Source of the DNA: an uncultured Prochlorococcus sp.
GTDB taxonomy: Bacteria > Cyanobacteriota > Cyanobacteriia > PCC-6307 > Cyanobiaceae
DNA: 49,205 nucleotides
Direction: 5' to 3'
Assembly (NCBI GenBank): GCA_902564235.1
Contig: CACFAG010000008.1
Coordinates: forward strand, 1 to 49,205
A program made the translations under genes and the position numbers. The notes below the pieces were generated by a model. It searched no databases. It was not told where the DNA came from and saw nothing but the letters and a program-made list of their open reading frames with translations. Shown here piece after piece: positions 36,537 to 44,003 of the stretch. Each line of letters begins with the position of its first letter. Within the stretch, counting starts at the first letter, position 1.

Positions 36537-37145
36537 TTAATTTAATTGATCTATATTTTGTTCAAAATAGGGATTACAACTATTCTTTGATATCCCTAAA
36601 GACCATCCAATAAATGAAGAAATAAATATCGTAACGATTAACGGTAATATGGCTTGTTGAGTATTTACAAGACTAAACCATTCTCTCCAGCTATTAAAAA
36701 ATCTTTCTCTTTGAAATTTTCTTTTTTCATTTTCTAATAATCTCGTTTTTTTGGCGAAAGATTTTATGACCCACTTTTCGAAAGGTATCTTTTTTATGAT
36801 CGCCATTTTTCTCTCAACTTCTAATAATTGTCCAGAACTAAGATGAGGATGAAATGTACTTATCAATTCAAGAGTTTTTAAAAACATCTCAACAGTTGCA
36901 TCTTTTATGAGCTTTTGATCATGACTTAAATCAGCCCACTCTATTTCTGGATAAAAACGGTTCCTGTTTGGAGAAATTTGATCCTCTGACATTTGACCAG
37001 GTTCTCTAAGCCATCTATTAGTATTTTCGTCAAATCTCCGCCAATATAAAAAAGGATTAATAAAAATTGTTTTACCAGATACTTTTACTACATCTTGTTG
37101 AAGATGATTAGTTATCTTTATTTCAGAATTTTTCGATTTTATCAA
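36537..37145 (-). CDS. Conserved-looking cyanobacterial membrane protein, unknown function
   Basis: A 202-aa protein. The N-terminal half contains INPFLYWRRFDENTNRWLREPGQ and FYPEIEWADLSHDQKLIKDATVEMFL. A basic, charged helical region follows (about 105-155), then one hydrophobic helix (about 164-184, AILPLIVTIFISSFIGWSLGI) and a short tail. I cannot place it in a named family; the Trp/Arg-rich pattern suggests a cyanobacteria-specific gene. It lies 86 bp after the PD-(D/E)XK gene on the same strand. Confidence 0.75.
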   Translation of the reverse strand: MIKSKNSEIKITNHLQQDVVKVSGKTIFINPFLYWRRFDENTNRWLREPGQMSEDQISPNRNRFYPEIEWADLSHDQKLIKDATVEMFLKTLELISTFHPHLSSGQLLEVERKMAIIKKIPFEKWVIKSFAKKTRLLENEKRKFQRERFFNSWREWFSLVNTQQAILPLIVTIFISSFIGWSLGISKNSCNPYFEQNIDQLN

Positions 37146-37231
37146 AAGTCTAAATTAATAATCTAATTAAAGATTATCTATTATTCCCTATTTTTCCAGA
37201 AATTTGAAAAAATTATCCTATAAATTAAATA

Positions 37232-37945
37232 CTAATTTATCGATAACTGCCAACGCTTCTTTAAATAATTACAATATTCACAATTGAAAGAAGGTCTGGG
37301 GAAACTATCAGAACGTAATAAATTGACAGTATCAATTATCTTATTTTCTACCCATGAAGTGGAACATTCTAATTTAATTAGATGTACGTCAAAATTTAAT
37401 TGATTATTAAAAAACTCTTCATTTTTCCTTCCATTGAAATATAAAAGATAAGCTTCTTTAGCTACTTGAAAACCGTTTTTTTTAAATAACCACTGATACA
37501 TTTCTAATTGTCTCTTATAAGCTTTAGCATATTCGTATTTATTAAAAGTCTCAGACCAATCAAAATTATTTCTAGATGTTGCTTTTACATCAACTATAAT
37601 TAGATCTCCATTTTTTTTCTGCCAAATATCATCCACAGCACCACCAAACTCATAGTTTTGTTCGACTGACTTGTATCTTATCCCTTGAAAATTACTTCTC
37701 CAACGTTCTAAATCTTTGTGTTTAAAAGGAACAGCATCAATACCATATTCAATAAACAAAGGATGCGGCTCCTGGGTTTTTCTGTAGTAATCAAATTCAT
37801 TTTTGCACAAATTATCTACAGCGATATTTAAAGTAAATGGTAATGATGGTGGTTTTATTTGATATTTTTTATCAAGTACACAACATCTTGGACAATTAAT
37901 ATATTTTTCAACAGTAGATCTACTTAATTTAATAATATCGCTCAT
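37232..37945 (-). CDS. PD-(D/E)XK nuclease (RecB/Cas4-like) with Cys cluster
   Basis: A 237-aa protein. It opens with LSRSTVEKYINCPRCC (Cys18, Cys21, Cys22), like the LSxSxxxxYxxCPR start of RecB/AddB/Cas4 nucleases. The catalytic core is GGAVDDIWQKKNGDLIIVDVKA (about 101-122), carrying Asp and the D-x-K pair. A QxxxY-like motif KRQLEMYQWLF follows, and Cys222/Cys225 lie near the C-terminus. Five cysteines at the two ends could bind an iron-sulfur cluster as in Cas4/AddB. No cas genes are nearby. It stands alone, before the accessory region. Confidence 0.82.
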   Translation of the reverse strand: MSDIIKLSRSTVEKYINCPRCCVLDKKYQIKPPSLPFTLNIAVDNLCKNEFDYYRKTQEPHPLFIEYGIDAVPFKHKDLERWRSNFQGIRYKSVEQNYEFGGAVDDIWQKKNGDLIIVDVKATSRNNFDWSETFNKYEYAKAYKRQLEMYQWLFKKNGFQVAKEAYLLYFNGRKNEEFFNNQLNFDVHLIKLECSTSWVENKIIDTVNLLRSDSFPRPSFNCEYCNYLKKRWQLSIN

Positions 37946-38007
37946 AACGATTAATATCTAATTTAAAAAATTTTTAAGATAAATAGATGAAATAAGGTAA
38001 TTTTCCG

Positions 38008-38121
38008 TCACTCCCACTCAATGATTCTACCCAATTTTGATGCTTCAAAGTCATTGGTATCATTAACTTGAGTGATGGCACTATTCTCACGTAAAACCCA
38101 CGTAAAACTGATTAACTCCAT
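38008..38121 (-). pseudogene. Short ORF ending in GuaA-like tail (possible displaced guaA 3' end)
   Basis: A 37-codon minus-strand frame from ATG 38121 that ends ASKLGRIIEWE-stop. The final IEWE-stop (GAG TGG GAG TGA) equals the usual C-terminus of GMP synthetase. The rest does not resemble GuaA, so only the last codons could be a remnant. A second, closer tail is at 39726. Conserved guaA 3' ends are integration sites for genomic islands in other bacteria, so this could be an old attachment site at the outer edge of the accessory region. Confidence 0.4.
38089..38108. repeat. GTAAAACCCACGTAAAAC direct repeat, left copy
   Basis: Positions 38091-38108 are identical over 18 bp to 39599-39616. 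Each contains two ACGTAAAAC or near-ACGTAAAAC units 11 bp apart. A single ACGTAAAACC is also found at 39679. The two copies bracket the zinc-ribbon nuclease gene. Confidence 0.85.
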
Positions 38122-38209
38122 TCTTTATACTTTGCGTTGTAATTAGATGAACTAATTGTAGAGAATACATTTTTATTTTCAATTAAAAAATATAAGAGAT
38201 AATGAAAAT

Positions 38210-39547
38210 ATGAAAAAAGAAAGGACGTTACAATATAAATTTCCCGAAATAGCAAAAGAATGGCATCCAACTTTAAATGGAGATCTTACCCCCGACAAAG
38301 TTTCTTACGGTTCAAATAAAATTATCTGGTGGCAGTGTCAAAAAATTAAAACTCACGTCTATGATTCTGCAGTTAAATCAAGAACGGGAAAATTAAAAAC
38401 TGGTTGTTCATTTTGTTCGGGTAATAAATTAAGTCCTGAAAGATCATTAGCAGTGATGTCTCCCGAAATAGCAAAAGAATGGCATTATTCAAAAAATAAA
38501 CCATTGGTACCTGAAAAAATTGCTAATTCATCCAATCAAAAAGTCTGGTGGCAGTGCCAAAAATTTAAAGATCATATTTGGGATGCCCCTGTCTATGATC
38601 GAACAAGAAAAGATGGCAAAAGCACAAACTGTCCAGATTGTGGATCATCGAGACAAACCTCAAAAGGTGAAATGAGAATACTTGCTGAATTAAGGGGAAT
38701 ATTCAAAAATGTAATTAGTAGGAAAAAAATTAGTAAATTAGAAATTGATATTTATTTGCCCGATTTAAAAATTGGCATTGAATATGATGGCAGTTACTTT
38801 CACAAAAATAAATTTGAATTTGATAAAAATAAAAATGAAGCATTCAAAAATAAAAATATTTCACTAATACGAGTTAGGGAAAAACCACTCCCAAAAATCG
38901 ATGAAAAAGATATTTTTGTAAGCGAATATAATTTATTCAAAGAAGATATTGATAATTTATTAAAAAAGATTATTCAAAATTTTGAAATTAAATCAAAATC
39001 TTTATTAAAACAAATTAATGATTATTTAAATCAAAAAAATTTCATCAATGATGAACTATTTAATATCTATATTTCTAGTTTCCCTTCCCCATTACCAGAA
39101 AAATCACTCCAAGCAATTTTTCCAGAAATAGCAAAAGAATGGCACTTTGGTAAAAATTATCCTTTAACTCCTATGGACTTCACACCTGGAAGTCAAACTG
39201 TAGTCTGGTGGCAATGTCAAAAAATCAAAAGTCATATTTATGATGTTCCAATAAAACAAAGAACAAGACAAGACGGGAAAGCAAGCGGATGTAGTTTTTG
39301 TGGAGGTAAAAAAATTACCTTTGAAAGATCTCTCGCAAAACTTTCTCCTGAGATAGCAAAAGAATGGCATCCGACAAAAAATTACCCACTCACTCCAGAA
39401 GATGTATTTAATCAATCTCATAAAAATGTTTGGTGGCAATGCCCCGAAGATACATCTCATATTTATGAATTAAGAATTGACTATAGAACAAGAAAAGTAA
39501 ATAAATTAGGTTGCCGAAAGTGTTCAGAAAATAAACGCTTAGCGTAG
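38210..39547 (+). CDS. Zinc-ribbon repeat protein with Vsr/homing-type endonuclease core
   Basis: A 445-aa protein of four treble-clef zinc-ribbon repeats (DUF4379 type) around a nuclease. Repeats lie at about 12-69, 85-144, 305-364 and 380-438; each has PEIAKEWHP-like, WWQC and a final CxxC. Between repeats 2 and 3 (about 150-260) is EIDIYLPDLKIGIEYDGSYFH, like Vsr and other PD-(D/E)XK enzymes (Asp, Glu-x-Asp/Gly, His), then SLIRVREKPLP. The proteins probably bind and cut DNA; target unknown. It is flanked by direct repeats and GuaA-like tails, so it is probably mobile or defence-related. Confidence 0.85.
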   Translation: MKKERTLQYKFPEIAKEWHPTLNGDLTPDKVSYGSNKIIWWQCQKIKTHVYDSAVKSRTGKLKTGCSFCSGNKLSPERSLAVMSPEIAKEWHYSKNKPLVPEKIANSSNQKVWWQCQKFKDHIWDAPVYDRTRKDGKSTNCPDCGSSRQTSKGEMRILAELRGIFKNVISRKKISKLEIDIYLPDLKIGIEYDGSYFHKNKFEFDKNKNEAFKNKNISLIRVREKPLPKIDEKDIFVSEYNLFKEDIDNLLKKIIQNFEIKSKSLLKQINDYLNQKNFINDELFNIYISSFPSPLPEKSLQAIFPEIAKEWHFGKNYPLTPMDFTPGSQTVVWWQCQKIKSHIYDVPIKQRTRQDGKASGCSFCGGKKITFERSLAKLSPEIAKEWHPTKNYPLTPEDVFNQSHKNVWWQCPEDTSHIYELRIDYRTRKVNKLGCRKCSENKRLA

Positions 39548-39562
39548 AGAAAAAAGACTTTA

Positions 39563-39582
39563 TACGATTTCTCTATAGAGAC
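39563..39582. repeat. 20-bp direct repeat with palindrome, left copy
   Basis: TACGATTTCTCTATAGAGAC is identical to 49083-49102. It contains the palindrome TCTCTATAGAGA and is preceded by GTAGAGAAA, which can pair with TTTCTCTA to give an alternative hairpin. It starts 16 bp after the zinc-ribbon nuclease stop and may act as a terminator or as an island boundary. The 333-bp gap to 39880 has no gene, only repeats. Confidence 0.88.
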
Positions 39583-39598
39583 GATCAATTAGGTCAAA

Positions 39599-39616
39599 GT
39601 AAAACCCACGTAAAAC
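39599..39616. repeat. GTAAAACCCACGTAAAAC direct repeat, right copy
   Basis: Identical over 18 bp to 38091-38108, 1.5 kb away. A further ACGTAAAACCGA unit is at 39679-39690. Confidence 0.85.
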
Positions 39617-39725
39617 CGTCCTATATTTTATCGCCCAAAAGCATTGCTATGACATAAGCATTATTTTTAATACATCTTACGTAAAACCGATAGATTCAAG
39701 TTATAACAGGGTTCTTAAAATTCGT

Positions 39726-39746
39726 TTATTCCCACTCTATAGTACC
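39726..39746 (-). other. GuaA-like C-terminal tail (GTIEWE-stop), possible attachment-site remnant
   Basis: Minus strand GGT ACT ATA GAG TGG GAA TAA translates GTIEWE-stop, the usual last residues of GMP synthetase. Upstream codons (TLFL) are not GuaA-like, so only about 21 bp remain. Its position between two accessory blocks suits a displaced 3' end left by an insertion into guaA. The identification rests on a short match. Confidence 0.45.
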
Positions 39747-39811
39747 GAGAAAAAGGGTAGTCATAAACGTAGTCATACCAACATGTTTGAACCCATAATA
39801 ACACACATTTT

Positions 39812-39836
39812 CCTGAGGGAAACCTGAGGGAAACCT
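39812..39836. repeat. TGAGGGAAACC tandem repeat, left copy
   Basis: Two tandem 11-bp units (39814-39824, 39825-39835). The same double unit occurs at 49177-49198, and one and a half units at 49117-49137. It lies 45 bp beyond the stop of the small Cys-rich protein gene, at the left edge of the restriction-modification block. Confidence 0.9.
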
Positions 39837-39880
39837 CTTTTTAGGCAGTTTGTATTTAACAAAAACTCAAAATTAATTAC

Positions 39881-40063
39881 TCAGTCACAGTAAATTAAAC
39901 AATTTTGATTTGTTGGATGTTCTCTACATTCTTTATCCCAAAAGTTTTGAAACTCAGGGGTGCATTTCTCAAGTTCTTTTGGAGTTTCATTAAGATTTGC
40001 ACCTGCATAATTAAATGCAGTTAAGTATCTTGGAAGAACATTGAATTGATTGAATAGTTTCAT
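39881..40063 (-). CDS. Small Cys-containing soluble protein, unknown function (60 aa)
   Basis: A 60-aa protein, beginning MKLFNQFNVLPRYLTAFNYA and ending EHPTNQNCLIYCD. Four cysteines (KCTPEF, KECREH, NCLIYCD) could form disulfides or bind metal. It has a very strong Shine-Dalgarno site, AGGAGG, four bases before the ATG, which is unusual in this genome, and a second AGGAGG about 20 bp further up; both favour real expression. No domain is recognised. It sits between the repeat cluster and the sRNA-like locus. Confidence 0.7.
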   Translation of the reverse strand: MKLFNQFNVLPRYLTAFNYAGANLNETPKELEKCTPEFQNFWDKECREHPTNQNCLIYCD

Positions 40064-40116
40064 AAGACCTCCTAGATCTATACCTATATTGTCCTCCTTT
40101 TAACTTTAAATTCATA

Positions 40117-40285
40117 GGGTATTTCTACCCGAGTATTAGTGCTTTGTGGTTGTCACGACTATCTTTTCTCGTTCAGTAGGAGTAGAAATAATTCAGGAGT
40201 CAAAAGCACTTCAACGACTTTGTGGACAAGGAAGTGCATACGACTCGAAGAGGGCAAACAAATGCCCTCTTATTTTGTTTTTAAA
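40117..40285 (+). ncRNA. Candidate structured small RNA ending in a strong terminator
   Basis: This 260-bp gene gap contains nested structures: GGGTA-TTTC-TACCC (40117-40130), a 7-bp stem GCACTTC/GAAGTGC (40206-40212 with 40231-40237), then a perfect 9-bp terminator stem. No plus-strand gene precedes the terminator for more than 600 bp, so it must end an RNA made locally. The 5' end is unknown and the first hairpin may instead belong to the leader of the divergent small gene. No known Yfr family was recognised. Confidence 0.5.
40248..40280 (+). terminator. Strong Rho-independent terminator
   Basis: AAGAGGGCA (40248-40256) pairs perfectly with TGCCCTCTT (40263-40271) around AACAAA, followed by ATTTTGTTTTT. 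It is oriented for plus-strand transcripts, with nothing U-rich on the other side. It lies 45 bp from the end of the convergent YgjP-like gene. Confidence 0.88.
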
Positions 40286-40324
40286 TAAATTCTAGTCAGA
40301 AATCTTGTTTGACTTACCTACTTT

Positions 40325-41035
40325 TTATCTAATTAATTCTGCACCATTTAATTTCAACCATTTCTTGTGCTCTTTATAAAAAGGATCATACTTTTCAACC
40401 TCGTTCCAAAACTTTGGTGAATGGTTGGATTGGACCATATGACAAAGTTCATGAATAACGACATAGTCAACGATTGAATGTGGTGCTTTTATAAGGTGCC
40501 AATTAAAGGTTAATCTTCCTTTCTTATCGCAAGAACCCCATCTTGATTTATAGTTTTTAACTTTTATTTCTCTTGGAGAAACCCTAATAATTTCTGAATA
40601 CTTAATGACTTTATCTTCCAATCTTTTGTATGCCTCTTGGATATACCATTTTTCGATATAAGTTTTAATTCTAAATTTTCTTACATCTCCTATTTCTGAT
40701 GCTCTTACATTTGTAGAAAGATAATCACCATCTAATTTAGTTCCAACTCTTCCTCCTTCTACAACTTTTAACTTTAAATTCTTACCAAAAAGAGAAAAAG
40801 ATTCGCCACTAACAAATTCTCTTTCTTTACTTTTTGGTCTGCTTTGTAATTGAACTACTTTATTTCTAATCCATCTTTTTTTGGTTTCTAAAATTTCTAC
40901 AATTTTTCCATCTCTTACTCTATTTGGGACTCTTATTTGAAGTTCATCTCCAATAATGTACAGTGCTGAAGTTTTTCTTTTTGATCGAACAACTTCTACT
41001 TTTAATCCAAATAACTCCTTAGGAATTGCATTCAT
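40325..41035 (-). CDS. YgjP/DUF45 metalloprotease-like protein, RM-operon member
   Basis: A 236-aa zinc-dependent hydrolase of the YgjP (SprT/WSS1-like) family. The metal site is HELCHMVQSNHSPKFW (HExxH near 192-196, then the third His in NHS). KNYKSRWGSCDKKGRLTFNWHLI is the family's preceding motif. The start ATG overlaps the hsdR stop by 4 bp (ATGA), so it is translationally coupled as the last gene of the operon. DUF45 genes are often found at the end of type I restriction operons; their role there, perhaps handling DNA-protein complexes, is not settled. Confidence 0.9.
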   Translation of the reverse strand: MNAIPKELFGLKVEVVRSKRKTSALYIIGDELQIRVPNRVRDGKIVEILETKKRWIRNKVVQLQSRPKSKEREFVSGESFSLFGKNLKLKVVEGGRVGTKLDGDYLSTNVRASEIGDVRKFRIKTYIEKWYIQEAYKRLEDKVIKYSEIIRVSPREIKVKNYKSRWGSCDKKGRLTFNWHLIKAPHSIVDYVVIHELCHMVQSNHSPKFWNEVEKYDPFYKEHKKWLKLNGAELIR

Positions 41036-44001
41036 TTAAATTTCACCCTTGCAAGTTCCATAAATCTTTCTATAACTATTTTCCTAAGATCAGGATCATC
41101 AAATCCATCTTCGATCATTGCTCTTCTTATATTTCTCTGCATAGTTTTAATCTCATCTTGCTTTAAGAAGAAACCAACAATCTTTGAAGATTCTTCAAAT
41201 TGATTTACCAGTTTCTTAACCAGAGATAATATTCTTTCATGAACTTCATCAGAGAAAGTTTCGTCTCCAAAAAATTTAACTACTTCAGCATTTAAAATAT
41301 TGTAAAAAGCAAATTCAGTTTCATTTAAACCAAGATCTTTTGCTTTCTCACCTTTTTCTTTTTCTAACCCATCTCTAAAAAGTAAAAGTTGACGAACAAG
41401 TTCATCCCACTTCTCCTCATAATTTCCAATTATTTCGTTTAATCGTAATGATAAAGATTGATAGTACTCTGGATCATCTTCAAGTTTGAGTTTTATATGT
41501 GCCTTAATTGCATGTTCAATTTCTGATGCTTTAACTTCATCGCCTTGTATTTCATCAAGAGTTTTAATAAACGATTCATCAAATAATTTTGTAGGAGGAA
41601 CACGAGGATCGATTCCTGAGGCAAAAACATGATCTTCAATTAATTTCTTCACTTTCTCACCAGAACCAAGAATATTTATTTGCTCGTCTCGGTATCTATT
41701 TCTTGCCCCAATTGCAATTTTTCCAAGTGATTTTAAATCTTTAATGAAAGGAGATGCTGCCTTATCTGGAAGAACAACTTCCATTTGTTTTGAGAAACTT
41801 CTAAAGTCAATTTCAAACTGCTGACGTTTTAAATCATCTTTCAAAAGTGAGATACATTTTTCTAAATCTGAAATATCAACATCTTTAAAATGATTTACCA
41901 CTCTTGTATGAGTTGCTTCTAATTTAGGAATCTCATCAGTTAAATTCCTCAATGCACCTTTAACGTCGGTTGCAGAGAAAACTTCCAATGCCTCTTTTAA
42001 ATAATCTGTTAATCCGTAGTAATCAACTATATAACCAATGAATTTCTTTGCTTTTGTTCGATTAACTCTTGCAATTGCTTGGAGTAAGGAATGATCAGTT
42101 AATTTTCTATCCAAATACATAACCTGACAAATAGGAGCGTCAAATCCTGTAAGTAACATGTCTTTCACAATCAATATTGATAAAGAACTTTCACTAAGTG
42201 GTTTCTTGAAATTCTCAATTGATTTTTGATGCTCAGTTTTGTTTGTCCATTTCATCATCTCAGGTGGATCATTATGATCACCAGAAATAATTACTGCAGA
42301 ATCAGGTGCATCAGGAATTTCATCTAATTTCTTTTTATAAGTCACTGCTGCTTCTCTACTAGAAGTGACAATCATCACTTTGAATCCATTAGGCATTATC
42401 TTTTCTCGATAGTGTTCAACGAGATCAAGAGCAACCCATTCAATTCTTTTTGGTGCCTCTAAAACTGCACGTTCAGTTCCATACTTCTTCTTTATTGCAT
42501 TCTTTTCTTCAGGAGTTTTATCTTGAAAATATCTTTCAAATAATGCATCTAAAGAATCACCAGTAACTTTGGTGATTGCTTCTCTTCCTTCATAAAGTAT
42601 TTGTAAAGTTGCCCCATCTGCAACTGCTTGTTCAATAGTGTATTGATCAATATATGCACCAAATTCATTAACTGTTTTTTGCGATGAAATTAAAGGTGTT
42701 CCTGTAAATGCAATCTTTGGTGCATTAGGCAATGCAGTATTAATAGCAGCACCTAAAGTTCCATATTGAGTCCTATGTGCCTCATCAGTTAAAACTATTA
42801 TGCGATCTGAATCATTTAAACAAGAGAAATCCAAATCATCCTCTTCAAGTTTCTGAATAGTTGAAGTAACTAAATCTGATGAATCTTTGCGAAGTAATTC
42901 TTTTAATTCAGAAACAGATTTTGCATTTAAAACAGTTTCTCCTTGTGCTCCTCTAAATGTATTTGTGAGTTGCTTATCAAGTTGTGTTCTATCGGTAAGG
43001 AAAACTAATTTGTAATCACTTAATAGGGGATCTCTTCTTATTTTTTGGGTAAGAAAAACCATAGTTAATGACTTGCCTGATCCTTGCGTATGCCAAATAA
43101 CTCCTCCTTTTTGTTTTCTATCTCCTGCAGTTTTCAATCTTGAAATTGTCTTTTGAACTGCTCTAAATTGTTGATATCGTGCAATCTTTTTAATTCTTCT
43201 ACCATCTTCTACTTCAAAGATCGTGAAGTTCTGAATAATATCTAAAAACTGTTGAGGTTTTAGTAAACCTTCAATAAGAATTTCTTGTGAATTTGGATTA
43301 TCTCCTAATTCACTTTTTTCTGTAGGGAAAGGATCTTTCCATTCCAAATAGTATTCATATGGTGATGAAATTGTTCCAACTCTTGCCCCATCTCTATGGG
43401 TTGAAATCATTATTTGGTTGTAATTAAAAAGTTTCTGACAACCTTCATTAGTTTCTGGATTTCTTAAATTTGCATAACGCCTTAATTGGTTTATTCCTGC
43501 TTCCATAGGATCAGTAATATAAGGGGACTTACATTCAATTACTCCAAGAGGTAGACCATTCACAAAAAGGATGATGTCAGGAATTATATTTTGAATCGCT
43601 CCCTGAATCTTGAACTGATTCACACAAAGGAACTCGTTATTTTGAATATTTTTAAAGTCGATCAACTTAACTGTTTGACCTCTTCGTCCCTTTCCGAGAT
43701 CTTGTTCAACTGAAAAATATTGAGTTAGTCGTTCCCAAAACCATTGATTTGCCTCAATCAAAGTGGAGGTTTGAATCATCGTGATTTCACGAATAATCTT
43801 CCTAAGATTTTCTTCGCTTATCCAAGTATTGATTCGTTTAATTGCTTGCTCAAGGTTAGGAATAAGAACCACTTCTTTGAAAGATGCACGAACATTTGAA
43901 TTATCTGGAGCGAATTCTCTTCCATCCTTATAAGACCACCCACTACTTTGGAGTTGATCCAGTGCTGGTTGTTCTACATATAGGAATTCAGGTTGAGACA
44001 T
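41032..44001 (-). CDS. hsdR: Type I restriction enzyme subunit R
   Basis: A 989-aa motor-nuclease subunit. The N-terminal nuclease has the PD-(D/E)XK element PDIILFVNGLPLGVIECKSP (about 139-158). The helicase has Walker A QGSGKSLTMVF (about 304-314), the DEAHR box (about 404-408), TGTP and, in the second RecA domain, QAIARVNRTK. It translocates DNA and cleaves it at a distance when unmethylated sites are met, together with HsdM and HsdS. The length is normal and there is no frameshift, so it should be functional. It starts 2 bp after the second hsdS gene. Confidence 0.97.
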   Translation of the reverse strand: MSQPEFLYVEQPALDQLQSSGWSYKDGREFAPDNSNVRASFKEVVLIPNLEQAIKRINTWISEENLRKIIREITMIQTSTLIEANQWFWERLTQYFSVEQDLGKGRRGQTVKLIDFKNIQNNEFLCVNQFKIQGAIQNIIPDIILFVNGLPLGVIECKSPYITDPMEAGINQLRRYANLRNPETNEGCQKLFNYNQIMISTHRDGARVGTISSPYEYYLEWKDPFPTEKSELGDNPNSQEILIEGLLKPQQFLDIIQNFTIFEVEDGRRIKKIARYQQFRAVQKTISRLKTAGDRKQKGGVIWHTQGSGKSLTMVFLTQKIRRDPLLSDYKLVFLTDRTQLDKQLTNTFRGAQGETVLNAKSVSELKELLRKDSSDLVTSTIQKLEEDDLDFSCLNDSDRIIVLTDEAHRTQYGTLGAAINTALPNAPKIAFTGTPLISSQKTVNEFGAYIDQYTIEQAVADGATLQILYEGREAITKVTGDSLDALFERYFQDKTPEEKNAIKKKYGTERAVLEAPKRIEWVALDLVEHYREKIMPNGFKVMIVTSSREAAVTYKKKLDEIPDAPDSAVIISGDHNDPPEMMKWTNKTEHQKSIENFKKPLSESSLSILIVKDMLLTGFDAPICQVMYLDRKLTDHSLLQAIARVNRTKAKKFIGYIVDYYGLTDYLKEALEVFSATDVKGALRNLTDEIPKLEATHTRVVNHFKDVDISDLEKCISLLKDDLKRQQFEIDFRSFSKQMEVVLPDKAASPFIKDLKSLGKIAIGARNRYRDEQINILGSGEKVKKLIEDHVFASGIDPRVPPTKLFDESFIKTLDEIQGDEVKASEIEHAIKAHIKLKLEDDPEYYQSLSLRLNEIIGNYEEKWDELVRQLLLFRDGLEKEKGEKAKDLGLNETEFAFYNILNAEVVKFFGDETFSDEVHERILSLVKKLVNQFEESSKIVGFFLKQDEIKTMQRNIRRAMIEDGFDDPDLRKIVIERFMELARVKFK

Positions 44002-44003
44002 AC

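Noticed and set aside
37155..37185. ATAATCT/AGATTAT inverted repeat after the PD-(D/E)XK gene as a terminator
   Set aside because: It has no U-rich tail on the minus strand and such AT-only inverted repeats are expected by chance here.
38008..38121. The 37-codon frame as a functional gene
   Set aside because: Only its last four codons resemble a known protein end; it overlaps the repeat at 38089 and has no visible ribosome site, so it is listed as a remnant instead.
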